Positions 16,863 through 27,160 are shown, counted from the first letter of the stretch. The stretch is 64,000 bases of DNA from Parahoeflea alexandrii (GCF_027214025.1 NZ_JAPWHB010000002.1:744001-808000), one strand, 5' to 3'. Notes: generated by a model not told the origin, from the letters alone. Translations and numbers: made by a program.

Positions 16863-17715
16863 TGCCACCAATGAAATCGAGACCCGGACGAGGCGCAATA
16901 CCAGCGATCTGCAGCAAAGCCGGAAGGGCCTGGTCAAGCCGGTGCCGTTCCGCGGTGGTGGCTTTGTCCATACCCGGCACCGCCTGATTGCCCCGCTCCT
17001 GTTCGTTGTCCTTGTGATCCTCTGGGAGGTCGGCTCGCAGACCGGCTTCATTTCCAACATCGCCCTGCCCGCCCCGTCCGAAGCGGCCGGCGCCATGTCC
17101 GATCTGTTCGAAACCGGCATGATCTGGAAGCATCTCTCGGCGAGCCTCTACCGGCTGGTGATCGGTTGGAGCCTCGGCAGCCTGATCGGCGTCTTTGTCG
17201 GCCTCGCCATCGCCCTGTTCTCGCTGGTTCGCGCCGGCGTTTCGCCCTTCATCTCGGCCCTGTTCCCGATCCCGAAGATCGCGCTTCTGCCGCTGTTCAT
17301 CATCTGGTTCGGCATCGGCGAGGGCTCCAAGGTCGCCACCATCCTGTTCGGCGTGTTCTTCCCCACCGTCATCGCCACCTATGGCGGGGTCGACAATGTC
17401 GACCGTAACCTGATCCGCATGGGCCAGTCCTTCGGCCTCTCGTGGATGTCGATCGTCCGCAAGATCATCATCCCCGGCGCCCTGCCCGCGATCCTGTCAG
17501 GCTTCCGCATCTCGGCCTCGATCGCCATCATCCTGCTGGTCGCGGCTGAAATGATCGGCGCCGAATACGGCATCGGCGCCTACATCCTGATGGCGGGCGC
17601 GCTGTTTGCCACCGACCAGCTGATCGCCGGCGTCGCGATGCTCTCGGTGCTTGGCCTGACCGTCGGCTGGCTGATCAGCCGGGCGGAACGGCTGCTGCTG
17701 AGCTGGCGCGCCTGA
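16852..17715 (+). CDS. ABC transporter permease, SsuC/TauC type
   Basis: 287 residues with about six membrane segments after a roughly 40-residue cytoplasmic N-terminus. The EAA-type loop follows GQSFGLSWMSIVRKIIIPGA. Completes the NMT1-type importer. Its substrate is presumably the same or a related compound to that handled by the rest of the island. Confidence 0.88.
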   Translation: MSLDATNEIETRTRRNTSDLQQSRKGLVKPVPFRGGGFVHTRHRLIAPLLFVVLVILWEVGSQTGFISNIALPAPSEAAGAMSDLFETGMIWKHLSASLYRLVIGWSLGSLIGVFVGLAIALFSLVRAGVSPFISALFPIPKIALLPLFIIWFGIGEGSKVATILFGVFFPTVIATYGGVDNVDRNLIRMGQSFGLSWMSIVRKIIIPGALPAILSGFRISASIAIILLVAAEMIGAEYGIGAYILMAGALFATDQLIAGVAMLSVLGLTVGWLISRAERLLLSWRA

Positions 17716-17823
17716 TAATCCCGTCAGCGAGCGAAAGCGGGCGGCGGTTTGATCCTTGTCATGGACTGGCGAACCGGGTGACGGCAAATCTCTCATCGAG
17801 AACCAATCAAGGAGCGAGATCAA

Positions 17824-18795
17824 ATGGTCGACATGTCCGGAGCCGAACCTGACCGGCTGGAGAATTTTCCCGTCACTTTCTTTGCCGTCATGATGGGCCT
17901 TCTCGGACTGGCCCTGTCGATGACCGCGGCGGAAAAGGCAGCGGGATCGGCAGGCAACGTCTCGCAATTCATTCTCGGCGCGGCGGTGGCCGTATTTGCC
18001 GTTCTGGCATTCTTTTACGCACTGAAGCTTGTGCGGCATCCCGCTGCCGTCCGCGCTGAATGGAACCATCCCGTCCGTATCGCCTTTTTCCCGACGATCT
18101 CGATCTCGCTGTTGCTGCTCGGCACTGCTCTGGCCCCGCGGGTGCCGGGGGCCGCTTATGTGATCTGGAGCATCGGTGTCGCCGCCCAGGCCATGCTGTC
18201 GCTGAGTGTCATCGCCAACTGGATCGGCCACCGCTCCTTCCAGCCGCTGCACCTGTCCCCGGCCTGGTTCATCCCGGCTGTCGGCAACGTGCTGGTCCCG
18301 CTCGCCGGCGTCGAATTTGGCATGACCGAAGTGTCCTGGCTGTTCTTCTCGGCAGGCCTGCTGTTCTGGATCGTGCTGCTGACGCTGGTGATGAACCGCC
18401 TGATCTTTCACGAACCGCTGCCGGCGCGGCTGATGCCGACGCTGGTGATCCTGATTGCCCCGCCCGCGGTGGCCTTTGTCGCCTGGGTGCGGCTGACAGG
18501 CGATGTGGACGCCTTCGCCCGCGTACTCCTGAACACCGGCTACGTCTTCGCCTTGATCGTACTGACCCAGGCCCCGCGCTTCTTCCGGCTACCTTTCGCG
18601 CTGTCCTGGTGGGCGCTGACGTTCCCGGTGGCCGCCCTGTCGGTCGCCTCCTTCGTCTTCGCCCACGAAACCGGATCCTACGGCCACCGCCTGATCGGCT
18701 TCGCGCTGACTGTCTGCCTGGCCTTTGCCGTTGCGACGCTGGTAGTGCGCACCGCCCAGGCAATCCGCGCCAAGCAGATCTGCCGACCGGAATAG
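17824..18795 (+). CDS. TDT family carrier (TehA/SLAC1-like)
   Basis: 323 residues, about ten hydrophobic segments, beginning LENFPVTFFAVMMGLLGLAL, the usual start of the tellurite-resistance/dicarboxylate transporter family that includes TehA and the SLAC1 anion channel. It is a membrane channel or exporter for anions. GGAGCGAGATCAA precedes the ATG. It has its own upstream gap and a strong terminator after it, so it is probably a single-gene unit. Confidence 0.8.
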   Translation: MVDMSGAEPDRLENFPVTFFAVMMGLLGLALSMTAAEKAAGSAGNVSQFILGAAVAVFAVLAFFYALKLVRHPAAVRAEWNHPVRIAFFPTISISLLLLGTALAPRVPGAAYVIWSIGVAAQAMLSLSVIANWIGHRSFQPLHLSPAWFIPAVGNVLVPLAGVEFGMTEVSWLFFSAGLLFWIVLLTLVMNRLIFHEPLPARLMPTLVILIAPPAVAFVAWVRLTGDVDAFARVLLNTGYVFALIVLTQAPRFFRLPFALSWWALTFPVAALSVASFVFAHETGSYGHRLIGFALTVCLAFAVATLVVRTAQAIRAKQICRPE

Positions 18796-18824
18796 ACCAA
18801 TCGAACCGGCACCTCGCCCATGAC

Positions 18825-18860
18825 AAAGGGCCCCGGGATGGTTACATCCCGGGGCCCTTT
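18825..18860. terminator. Strong bidirectional terminator
   Basis: A perfect 16-bp inverted repeat, AAAGGGCCCCGGGATG with CATCCCGGGGCCCTTT, around the loop GTTA. It separates the convergent carrier and RND pump genes. Confidence 0.9.
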
Positions 18861-18891
18861 GAACAGGTCATCACGCGAATAAAGGAAGCCG

Positions 18892-21800
18892 CTACTCCGC
18901 AGCCTCACTCCGTGCGGCCGGCAGGCCCTGCGTGCCGCCAAGCCCGACACGGGCTTTCATCCGTTGCCACCAGGCCGTGATCTTGCTGTCCTTCGAACGG
19001 GTGACGATCATCAGGAGCGATGGCGTCACCACCAGCGTCAGGATGGTCGAGAACGCCAGGCCGAAAACGATCGCGCTCGACAGCGAGACCCACCACTGCG
19101 TCGACGGCGCGCCATAGGTGGTCTCATGCGCCATGATTTCCAGATTGAATCCGAAAGCAATCGGCAGCACGCCGAGGATCGCGGTGACAGCGGTGAGCAC
19201 CACAGGGCGGGCGCGCTCGCGGCAGGTTTCGAGAATGGCGTCGAGCTTGTCGCTGCCCTCACGCCTGAGATGATCATAAGTATCGATCAGCACAATGTTG
19301 TTGTTCACCACCACGCCAGCAAGCGCGATGATGCCGATCCCGGTCATCACGATCCCGAGCGGCTGGCCCATGATCAAGAGCCCCAGGAACACGCCGATGG
19401 TCGACATCACCACCGCCGACAGCACCAGCGCCACCGACAGGAAGTTGTTGAACTGGGCCAGAAGCACGACAAAGATCAGGAAGATAGCCGCACCGAACGC
19501 CTTGCTCAGGAATTCACCGGCTGCCTTTTGCTCCTCATCCTCGCCCGCCAGTTTCCAGCGGATCCCCAACGCGTTGAGATCGGCTTTCTCCAATTCGGCA
19601 ACAATGCCCTGGCGCAACGGATCGGCCTGGATACCTTCGCTGATCCCGGCCTGAACGGTGATGGTGCGCACCCCGTCGATCCGGGTCAGCGTGCCGACGC
19701 TGGCCGCCGGTTCGCGGGTGACAAAGTTGGAAATCGGCACCGAGCCCTGGCTGGTCTCGATCCTAAGATCGTCAAGGGTCGAAAGCGTCCGCCGGTCTTC
19801 GGGCAGCCTGAGCCTGATATCGACGGCATCGTCGGCGCCGGCCGGACGATAATCGGTCAGCTTCAGCCCGGTTGTGACGAGCTGCACCACGGTGCCGACC
19901 GAAGCCGGGCCGATGCCATAGCGGGCGGCGACCGACCGGTCGACCTTGATCTCCCAGTCGACTCCGGGCGGCGGCAACCCGTCGGAAATATCGATCACGC
20001 CCGGCGTCTGCTTGAGCTGCGCCGCGACCTTGCGCGCCACCTCGGCGAGACCGGAGGGATCGGCGGCAGACAGCTGGATCTGGATCGCCTTGCCGGTCGG
20101 CGGACCGCCCTGCGGCACCTGGACCTCGATGTCGACGCCGGGGAATCCCGTCAGTTCGCGGCGGAAATCATCAAGGATCTCGCCTGCCGGCTTGCGCTCG
20201 CGCCAGTCGACAAACTCGTACTGGATCACGCCCACCACGTCTTCGGCCACATCGTTGCCGCCGCCGCTGACCTTGCCGACGCGGGTGTAGACGCTGGTCA
20301 GGTCCGGCCAGCCGATAATCCGGTTCTCGACCATGCGGACAGCCGCATCCTTCTCGTCAAGAGAGAGGTTGCCACGCGCATGTACGTAAAGCAGGCCGTA
20401 ATCGGGCTCGACATTGGGGAAGAATTCGACGCCTTTGCCGTACTTGCCGTAGACGACCGGCACCACGACCAGCGCCGCCAGCGTGAAGAACACCACGATG
20501 AACGGATGCCGGACGGCGCGCGCCACGAACCGCATGTAGAGCCCGTCGCGCTTGGGGCCATCCTCGACGGTCGGTTTGGCGAACATCGCCCCCAGCGTCG
20601 GCGTGAACACCAGCGCATAGAGCAGCGAGGCCGAAAGCGTGGCGATCAACGTGATCGGCATGTATTTCATGAACTCGCCGACCATCCCGGGCCAGAACAG
20701 CAGCGGCGAGAAGGCCGCCACGCGCGTCAACGTCGCCGCCACAACCGGCCCGGCCATACGCTTGGCCGCCAGTGAGAATGCCTCTCTCCGGTGCATGCCC
20801 TCGCTCATCCGCCGTTCGGCGAATTCGGTGACGATGATCGCGTCATCGACCAGCATGCCGACAGCGAGGATCAGGCTGAACAGGACGACGATGTTGACCG
20901 TCAACCCGGCAAGTGACAACGCCAGGATCCCCATCAGGAACGACGCCGGAATGGCAAAGCCGATCAGCAAGGATGCCCGGCCCGACAGCGCGTAGAGGAT
21001 GACGATGAACACCAGGATCACCGCCGTCAGCACCGAGTTCTGCAGGTCGCTGAGCAATTGCCGGATCGAGGTCGATTTGTCCTGGCTGAATCCGATCTCG
21101 GCGCCCTCGGGCAGCAGCGTCTTGAACTCATTGGCCACCACCTTGACCGCATCCACCGTCTCGATCAGGTTCGCGCCGGTGCGCTTGGACACTTCGATGG
21201 CGATGGCCGGCTTGCCGTTGAGCCGCGTGATCGTCTCCGCGTCCTTGAAGGTCGAGCGGATGGTGGCGAGATCGCGTGCCCGCACTACCGCGTTTGAGCC
21301 GGCGATGATCGGCAGGTTGGCGACATCCTCGGCGGTTTCGATCAGCAGCGGCACCTTGACCGCATAGTGACCCTCAACGCCTTCCAGCGCACCGGCGGCC
21401 ACCACGGAGTTCGAGGCATTGACACCGGCGATCAGCTGATCGAGCTGCATCCCGTAGGATGACAGCTTGACCGGATCGATGATCACCTCGACCAGATCGT
21501 CGCGCGCGCCCTGCAGCGACGCATCGAGCACCCCGTTGACTTCCTCGATCCGGTCGCGCAATTCACGCGCCGCCCGGGTCAGCGCGCGCTCGGGCACGTC
21601 GCCGGCAAGCGTGACCACCAGCACCGGAAATTCGGAGATGTTGACCTCGTTGACGGTCGGTTCATCCGCACCTTGCGGCAGGTCCGGCTTGGCGTCCGAT
21701 ACCTTGTTGCGCACATCGTCGAGCGCCTTGGAAAGATCGGCGCCGGCCATGAATTCGATGATCACGTTGCCGCCGCCCTGATAGGCGGTCGAACGCATCT

Positions 21801-22035
21801 CCTTGATGCCGGTGATGTTCTTGAGCTTGGTCTCGACCGGCCTGAGCAACAGCCGCTCAGAATCCTCCGGCGAGATCCCGGAATAGCCGAGGCTCACATA
21901 GATGATCGGGATCTGGATGTCCGGCTCGGCTTCCTTTGGAATCGAGATATAGGACATCGTTCCCGCGACAATCAGGAACAAAAGAACCGCCAGCGTCAAT
22001 CGCGCATTGCGGATGGCGACATCGACGAAATTCAT
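18892..22035 (-). CDS. RND efflux pump inner-membrane permease (HAE1/AcrB family)
   Basis: 1047-residue proton-driven multidrug or organic-compound exporter. The N-terminal membrane helix begins near residue 12, large periplasmic loops follow (residues about 35-335 and 560-870), and the proton-relay Asp pair is visible in GMLVDDAIIVTEF. It starts within the stop codon of the adaptor gene (ATGA). No outer-membrane factor gene lies nearby, so it presumably uses a TolC-like protein encoded elsewhere. Confidence 0.93.
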   Translation of the reverse strand: MNFVDVAIRNARLTLAVLLFLIVAGTMSYISIPKEAEPDIQIPIIYVSLGYSGISPEDSERLLLRPVETKLKNITGIKEMRSTAYQGGGNVIIEFMAGADLSKALDDVRNKVSDAKPDLPQGADEPTVNEVNISEFPVLVVTLAGDVPERALTRAARELRDRIEEVNGVLDASLQGARDDLVEVIIDPVKLSSYGMQLDQLIAGVNASNSVVAAGALEGVEGHYAVKVPLLIETAEDVANLPIIAGSNAVVRARDLATIRSTFKDAETITRLNGKPAIAIEVSKRTGANLIETVDAVKVVANEFKTLLPEGAEIGFSQDKSTSIRQLLSDLQNSVLTAVILVFIVILYALSGRASLLIGFAIPASFLMGILALSLAGLTVNIVVLFSLILAVGMLVDDAIIVTEFAERRMSEGMHRREAFSLAAKRMAGPVVAATLTRVAAFSPLLFWPGMVGEFMKYMPITLIATLSASLLYALVFTPTLGAMFAKPTVEDGPKRDGLYMRFVARAVRHPFIVVFFTLAALVVVPVVYGKYGKGVEFFPNVEPDYGLLYVHARGNLSLDEKDAAVRMVENRIIGWPDLTSVYTRVGKVSGGGNDVAEDVVGVIQYEFVDWRERKPAGEILDDFRRELTGFPGVDIEVQVPQGGPPTGKAIQIQLSAADPSGLAEVARKVAAQLKQTPGVIDISDGLPPPGVDWEIKVDRSVAARYGIGPASVGTVVQLVTTGLKLTDYRPAGADDAVDIRLRLPEDRRTLSTLDDLRIETSQGSVPISNFVTREPAASVGTLTRIDGVRTITVQAGISEGIQADPLRQGIVAELEKADLNALGIRWKLAGEDEEQKAAGEFLSKAFGAAIFLIFVVLLAQFNNFLSVALVLSAVVMSTIGVFLGLLIMGQPLGIVMTGIGIIALAGVVVNNNIVLIDTYDHLRREGSDKLDAILETCRERARPVVLTAVTAILGVLPIAFGFNLEIMAHETTYGAPSTQWWVSLSSAIVFGLAFSTILTLVVTPSLLMIVTRSKDSKITAWWQRMKARVGLGGTQGLPAARSEAAE

Positions 22036-23177
22036 TGCGACCGCTCCGCAGTGGTGACGGTCGAACCGGTGATCAGGGTAGAGTCAGCCGGCACCGCATT
22101 GACCACCTCGCCGTCACTGACCAGATCCTGGCCGGCAACGATGATCTTGGCATTCTGCGGAACCCCGCTCAGCACCAAGCCCGCGGGTGAGTCGTCGATC
22201 AGGTCGATCGGCACGAAGCCAACCGTGTTGTCGGCATTGAGGATACGCAAGCCGAGATTGCCGGCCGCATCCAGCGTCACCACCGAGCGCGGCAGCTTGA
22301 CGGCCTGCACGGCTTCGGACTTGATCATGATTTCCGCGGTCATGCCGGCCGGGAGCTTGTTGTCCGGGTTGGCAATGGCAACCTCGATCGGGAACGTCCG
22401 TGTGCCCGCGGTCGCTTCAAGACTGACGTGCCGCACGATCCCGGAGACAACGTCCCCGCTGATCAACCTCACGTCGGCCTCGCTTCCGACGCTGACAGAG
22501 GAGATCTCGCGCTCGCTGACTTCGCCAAGCGCCACCACCGGATCAAGCTGCAGCAGCACCGCCGCCGCTTCACCCGACGGCAGCCAGCTGCCTTCCTCGA
22601 CCATCACCTGGTCGATGATGCCGGAAAACGGCGCCACCACGGTCAGGCGATCGAGATCAGCCTGCGCCGCTTCCAGTTGAGACCGCGCCGAGGCCAGCGC
22701 CGAACGGGCGCTGTCGCTCTGCGTCGTCGGAGAAATCCCGTTCTTGACCAGACGTTCGATGTTCTCGGCTTCCTTCTGGCGCTGGTCCAGCAGCGCTTTC
22801 GCGGTCTCCACCATCGCCCGCTTTTCAGCGCCATCCAGCACCAGCACCACGTCGCCAGCCTGAACCCTGTCGCCCTTCTTCACCTTCAGTTCGCCGAGAA
22901 TCCCGGCACTGCGGGTGGCAAGCGTCGTGCGCTTGTCCGGGCTTGTCACGCCCGAGATCCGGATGATGCGGTTGTGCTGGACAAAATCCGGCTCGATCAC
23001 CGCCACGGTGCGCAATACCTTTTCCGCAGGGGCCGCAGCCTGGGTGGACTGAGGCTCGTCACCGGGCGTTTCGTTTGCAGCGCTGCCAATTGACGAAAAC
23101 TCGCCCGTCAGTACCCATGCGGCCGATACAGCCAGCACCACGAATGCTGCGACGGTGTGAAACCTTGGCTTGGCCAT
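22032..23177 (-). CDS. RND efflux periplasmic adaptor (membrane fusion protein)
   Basis: 381 residues: one N-terminal membrane anchor or signal segment, a lipoyl/barrel-sandwich half (LGELKVKKGDRVQAGDVVLV), a coiled-coil hairpin around residues 120-175 and a beta-barrel region. It links the inner-membrane pump to the outer-membrane channel. First gene of the two-gene efflux operon. No dedicated regulator is adjacent. Confidence 0.9.
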   Translation of the reverse strand: MAKPRFHTVAAFVVLAVSAAWVLTGEFSSIGSAANETPGDEPQSTQAAAPAEKVLRTVAVIEPDFVQHNRIIRISGVTSPDKRTTLATRSAGILGELKVKKGDRVQAGDVVLVLDGAEKRAMVETAKALLDQRQKEAENIERLVKNGISPTTQSDSARSALASARSQLEAAQADLDRLTVVAPFSGIIDQVMVEEGSWLPSGEAAAVLLQLDPVVALGEVSEREISSVSVGSEADVRLISGDVVSGIVRHVSLEATAGTRTFPIEVAIANPDNKLPAGMTAEIMIKSEAVQAVKLPRSVVTLDAAGNLGLRILNADNTVGFVPIDLIDDSPAGLVLSGVPQNAKIIVAGQDLVSDGEVVNAVPADSTLITGSTVTTAERSQ

Positions 23178-23449
23178 AGCGAACCTGCTCTCAAATTAGT
23201 TCTGCGCAGAGGCACATCACAATCCGGATTGCCTGATAACGCGCATGTTGGCTGCAAATCGATTGAAATCGGATACCTGCGTTTCCGGCTATATAGTGGC
23301 AACGGCAAGACCAAAAAAGCGCCATGGCCGAGAATCGGCCTCTTTATGCCTAATGCACCTACACCGTGGCTTCCACGCAACAGATAGCGGATCTGCGATA
23401 CTAGCTGTCGATCAGACCGGAACTCATTCCGGCTTCGCCGCAAGTCCGC

Positions 23450-24226
23450 TCAGGGCTGCCGCATGGTCTCGATCAGTTCGACATCGAAATCCCGGCAGAT
23501 CTTCCGCACCCTTTCGTCCGGGCATTGATCGGTGACGAAGGTGTCGACCTGTTCGAGATGTCCAATCCGGACCGGTGCTGTGCGTTCGAACTTGGTCGAG
23601 TCGGCGACAAGAATGACCTGCCTTGCATTGGCGATGATGGCCTGCGCCACCTTCACTTCGCGGAAATCGTAATCGAGCAGCGCCCCGTCGGGATCGATAG
23701 CCGAGGTGCCGATCACCGCGTAATCCACCTTGAACTGGCGGATGAAATCGACCGCCGCCTCCCCGACGATGCCGCCGTCGGAGGCGCGCACCACGCCGCC
23801 GGCGATCACCACCTCGAACTGGGTATAGGGGCGCATCCGGTTGGCGACATTGATGTTGTTGGTGATGATCATCAGCCGTCCGTGCCTGAGCAGAGCCTGG
23901 CTCACCGCCTCGGTGGTAGTGCCGATATTGATGAAGAGCGACGCATTGTCGGGAATCAGCGCGGCAGCGGCCATGCCGATTGCCTGTTTTTCCTCGGCTG
24001 CGATCTTGCCGCGCTGCGCATACTCCATGTTCTGGGTGCTCGACGGGATTACCGCGCCACCATGGATGCGGGTAAGCAATTGCCGCTCGCACAGGTCGTT
24101 GAGATCCTTGCGGATTGTCTGCGGCGTCACTTCGAACCGGGCCGCCAGATCGTCAACCAGAACCCGGCCTTCCGTCTTGGCGAGTTCGATGATTTCCGAA
24201 TGGCGCGGGGCAAGGTACATAAGCAT
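23450..24226 (-). CDS. glpR: GlpR-like DeoR family transcriptional regulator
   Basis: 258 residues. The DeoR-type HTH at about residues 20-45 (LVDDLAARFEVTPQTIRKDL) is followed by an RHGGA-like hinge (RIHGGAVIPSS) and a sugar-phosphate domain with FINIGTTTEAVSQALL. Its match to E. coli GlpR extends through TNNINVANRM and SDGGIVGEAAVDFI. GlpR represses glycerol-3-phosphate use genes; glpD and glpK lie about 11 kb away in this window. A close in-frame ATG at 24220 is an alternative start. A direct repeat just upstream may be its own operator. Confidence 0.75.
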   Translation of the reverse strand: MLMYLAPRHSEIIELAKTEGRVLVDDLAARFEVTPQTIRKDLNDLCERQLLTRIHGGAVIPSSTQNMEYAQRGKIAAEEKQAIGMAAAALIPDNASLFINIGTTTEAVSQALLRHGRLMIITNNINVANRMRPYTQFEVVIAGGVVRASDGGIVGEAAVDFIRQFKVDYAVIGTSAIDPDGALLDYDFREVKVAQAIIANARQVILVADSTKFERTAPVRIGHLEQVDTFVTDQCPDERVRKICRDFDVELIETMRQP

Positions 24227-24262
24227 GGTTTTTCGGAGCGTCCTAGTTTCGAGTTCATTTTA

Positions 24263-24278
24263 AAACGAAAGAAACGAA
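24263..24278. promoter_or_regulatory. Direct repeat upstream of the GlpR-like gene, candidate auto-operator
   Basis: AAACGAA occurs twice at a 9-base period (24263-24269 and 24272-24278). It reads TTCGTTTCTTTCGTTT toward the gene, ending about 37 bases before the start. Direct repeats of TTCG-type half-sites are usual for DeoR-family operators. Confidence 0.4.
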
Positions 24279-24394
24279 CATCACAATGTGTTCTTCGCTG
24301 CAGTTCGAGCAACACCATCCTGGTCCACACTTTTCTGCCGATGCCGAAGCGGATTTCCGCAAATTCATGATCGGGGTCCTCAGATCGCCGCCGC

Positions 24395-25312
24395 TCAACC
24401 TTGCGCCGTACGCCGCCTGAGAATATCGGCAAAGAACAGCGCGGCGTCATGCGGCCGGTCGGTGTCGCGGGTGATCAGCCCCACCGCTCCCATGGTCGTT
24501 CCCGTGTCAATCGGTAGCTCGACGAACTCGCCGGAGCCAAGTTCGGCCGCGACGACACCGCGGGAGATGATCCAGATGGCATTCGTCGCGCGCAGGAAGG
24601 CACGGCCGAAACTGTCGGACACCGTCTCGACCGCCTGGACCGGCGGCGCCATCCCCTGTTCCAGCATCACCCGCTCTACGAAGGGATGGATAATCGATCC
24701 CGCCGGCGGAACCAGCACCGGATGGCGCGACAGAATATCCGCCGCCACCTGCCGCAGTCCGGCGAGCGGATGCTTGTTGGAGACGATGAACACCACCCGG
24801 TCGCGGTAGAGCTGCTCGAAGCGCAGGCTTGTCATGTTCTCGGGCGCCGGCATTCGCCCCATCACCAGATCGAGATCGCCCTTGCGCAACTGGTCGAGCA
24901 GAACGCGGTTCTCGCCTGTCGTCACCCTCAACGGGCTCTTCAGTCCCGACGCCAGAAAATCAACCACCGCGCCGGGCATGATGGTGGCGGACACGGTCGG
25001 CAATGCGCCGATGCGCACCGGCGGTCCAGCCGCGGTCGCAACATTGGCAAGCGCCGCGATGCCGCCCCGCACGGCGGCAAGCCCGGAGCCGGCATGCGAG
25101 AGAAACACCTCGCCCTGATGCGAAAGCCGGATGCCCCTGCCATCCCGCTCGATCAGCGGCGTGCCGACAATCTGCTCGAGTTCACGGATGGTGCGCGTCA
25201 CCGCCGGCTGTGTCAGCGACAGGGTGATCGCCGCGCGGCCGACGCTCTTCTGGCGGGCCACCTCGACGAAAGCCTCCAGATGCCGGATCTTGATGCGTCG
25301 TGATATACCCAT
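24395..25312 (-). CDS. pcaQ: LysR-type regulator of protocatechuate catabolism, PcaQ
   Basis: 305 residues. The N-terminus RIKIRHLEAFVEVARQKSVG carries the winged HTH typical of PcaQ, followed by LTQPAVTRTIRELEQIVG and a LysR substrate domain. From established knowledge, PcaQ of rhizobia and agrobacteria activates pca genes in response to beta-carboxy-cis,cis-muconate. It is divergent from pcaC by 91 bases. The start at 25312 matches the family N-terminus better than an ATG 12 codons upstream. Confidence 0.88.
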   Translation of the reverse strand: MGISRRIKIRHLEAFVEVARQKSVGRAAITLSLTQPAVTRTIRELEQIVGTPLIERDGRGIRLSHQGEVFLSHAGSGLAAVRGGIAALANVATAAGPPVRIGALPTVSATIMPGAVVDFLASGLKSPLRVTTGENRVLLDQLRKGDLDLVMGRMPAPENMTSLRFEQLYRDRVVFIVSNKHPLAGLRQVAADILSRHPVLVPPAGSIIHPFVERVMLEQGMAPPVQAVETVSDSFGRAFLRATNAIWIISRGVVAAELGSGEFVELPIDTGTTMGAVGLITRDTDRPHDAALFFADILRRRTAQG

Positions 25313-25403
25313 ACCGGCTTCGCTATTATTAGAGGAATAAAAAATCATTATTCATTTCCAATCCAGTATGTAAAGTAGATCGTGAATTGGCAGGGAGGAT
25401 CTG
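25313..25403. promoter_or_regulatory. Divergent pcaQ/pcaC promoter region
   Basis: An AT-rich 91-bp spacer between the divergent regulator and operon. It should hold both promoters and the PcaQ site. I do not see a clear match to the published ATAACC-N4-GGTTA-type PcaQ box. GGGAGGA precedes the pcaC start. Confidence 0.5.
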
Positions 25404-25799
25404 ATGGCTGAAACGAAATCCAGCGGAGAGCGGACGCGCCGTGCAGTGCTGGGTGATGCCCATGTCGACAGGGCGATCGCGGCCACGACCTCCTTCGATG
25501 CGCCGTTTCAGGATCTGATCACCGTCAGCGCCTGGGAAAAGCTGTGGTCCCGCCCCAACTGGAGCATGCGCGACCGGTCGATCGTCACCATTGCGCTGCT
25601 GGCCGCCCTCGGCCACGAGGAAGAGGTCGCCATGCATGTCCGTGCGACGGCCAACACCGGCGCGACCGAAGAAGATATATGCGAAGCGCTGATGCACGTG
25701 GCGATCTATGCCGGCGTGCCGGCGGCCAACACGGCCTTTCGCATCGCCAAGCGGACACTGGCGGAGATGAAATCCACATCGGGAGGATCCAAGGCATGA
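25404..25799 (+). CDS. pcaC: 4-carboxymuconolactone decarboxylase
   Basis: 131 residues, the usual length of stand-alone PcaC. The CMD-fold core is visible ([20 protein letters not shown] and [19 protein letters not shown]). It decarboxylates gamma-carboxymuconolactone to beta-ketoadipate enol-lactone. First gene of the pca operon; its stop overlaps the pcaH start (ATGA). In related organisms pcaD normally precedes it, but here it is absent. Confidence 0.93.
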   Translation: MAETKSSGERTRRAVLGDAHVDRAIAATTSFDAPFQDLITVSAWEKLWSRPNWSMRDRSIVTIALLAALGHEEEVAMHVRATANTGATEEDICEALMHVAIYAGVPAANTAFRIAKRTLAEMKSTSGGSKA

Positions 25800-26536
25800 A
25801 ATCCAACCAGACACCGATCGCCAATTTTTTCCCCAGGGACAGGTCCTGGCACCCCAAGGCCTACACGCCTGACTACAAGACCTCGGTGTTGCGGTCGCCG
25901 TCCCGCGCTCTGATCGCATTCGGCAATTCCCTGTCCGAGACGACGGGCCCGGCCTTCGGCCACGACATGATCGGTCCTCTCGACAATGATCTGGTGCTGA
26001 ATTTCGCCAGCCCCGGCATGAGCGCCATCGGCGAGCGCGTCATCGTCCATGGCCGGGTTCTCGACGAGCGTGGCCAGCCGGTCCCGAACGTGCTGATCGA
26101 GTTCTGGCAGGCCAATGCCGGCGGACGTTACCGCCACAAGAAGGACGGCTATCTCGCGCCGCTCGATCCCAATTTCGGCGGCTGCGGCCGGACCCTGTCG
26201 GGCGATGACGGCGCTTTCGCCTTCCGCACCATCCGCCCCGGCCCCTACCCCTGGCCGAACGGTCCGAATGACTGGCGCCCGGCGCACATCCATTTCTCGG
26301 TCTTTGGCCATGGCTTTGCCCAGCGGCTGATCACGCAGATGTATTTCGAAGGCGACCCGCTGATCCCGCGCTGCCCGATCGTGCGCACCATCAATGACCC
26401 CAAGGCCATCGATCAGCTCACCGCCCGGCTCGACATGAACGCGAGCGCCCCGATGGATGCGCTGGCCTATCGCTTTGACATCGTCCTGCGCGGCAGCCGC
26501 TCGACACTGTTTGAAAACAGACTGGAGGGAAACTGA
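25796..26536 (+). CDS. pcaH: Protocatechuate 3,4-dioxygenase, beta subunit
   Basis: 246 residues. This is the iron-binding subunit: ligand residues are Y112 (GGRYRH), Y151 (PGPYPW), H164 and H166 (RPAHIHFS). With PcaG it performs intradiol cleavage of protocatechuate to beta-carboxy-cis,cis-muconate. The start overlaps the pcaC stop. Encoded directly before pcaG. Confidence 0.96.
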   Translation: MKSNQTPIANFFPRDRSWHPKAYTPDYKTSVLRSPSRALIAFGNSLSETTGPAFGHDMIGPLDNDLVLNFASPGMSAIGERVIVHGRVLDERGQPVPNVLIEFWQANAGGRYRHKKDGYLAPLDPNFGGCGRTLSGDDGAFAFRTIRPGPYPWPNGPNDWRPAHIHFSVFGHGFAQRLITQMYFEGDPLIPRCPIVRTINDPKAIDQLTARLDMNASAPMDALAYRFDIVLRGSRSTLFENRLEGN

Positions 26537-26537
26537 C

Positions 26538-27146
26538 ATGGTAACCCCGATCACCCCACCGCTTTATCCTCTCAAGGAATCGCCTTCGCAGACCGCCGGC
26601 CCCTATGTTCATATCGGGCTCACTCCGAATTTCTGCGGAATACCCGGCGTCTACGCCAATGATCTCGGCACCACGATGGTGGGTGAGAACACCAAGGGCG
26701 AGCGGATCACGCTTGAAGGCAGGGTCATTGACGGCGGCGGCAATCCGCTCAAGGACGCGCTTGTCGAAATCTGGCAGGCCGACGCCGACGGGACATACAA
26801 GACACGGGCCGAACCAGGTTTTTCCGGCTGGGGTCGAGCCCCCGCCGATGGCGAGACCGGCATCTTCCGTTTCGAGACGATCAAGCCCGGCCGGGTTGCC
26901 TTTCCTGACGGCCGGCTGCAGGCGCCGCATATCAATGTCTGGATCGTCGCCCGCGGCATCAATCTGGGTCTCAACACGCGGATCTATTTCGAGGACGAGG
27001 CCGAGGCCAATGCCGGCGACCCGGTGCTGGCACGCATCGAGCATCGCGACCGGGTGCCGACGCTGATCGCCAAGGGCGGCAACGGCAAATACAGCCACGA
27101 CATCCACCTGCAGGGTCCGCAGGAAACCGTATTCTTCGATATCTGA
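26538..27146 (+). CDS. pcaG: Protocatechuate 3,4-dioxygenase, alpha subunit
   Basis: 202 residues with the intradiol dioxygenase fold (SPSQTAGPYVHIGL at the N-terminus, VEIWQADADGTYKT in the core). It lacks the full Tyr/Tyr/His/His iron set, as expected for the alpha subunit, and completes the active site with PcaH. Starts one base after the pcaH stop. Confidence 0.95.
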   Translation: MVTPITPPLYPLKESPSQTAGPYVHIGLTPNFCGIPGVYANDLGTTMVGENTKGERITLEGRVIDGGGNPLKDALVEIWQADADGTYKTRAEPGFSGWGRAPADGETGIFRFETIKPGRVAFPDGRLQAPHINVWIVARGINLGLNTRIYFEDEAEANAGDPVLARIEHRDRVPTLIAKGGNGKYSHDIHLQGPQETVFFDI

Positions 27147-27160
27147 GAAAGACGCAGGTC

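Noticed and set aside
18964-20775. About 600-codon open frame opposite the RND pump gene
   Set aside because: Low-complexity Arg/His/Asp-rich translation and fully antisense to a full-length conserved gene.
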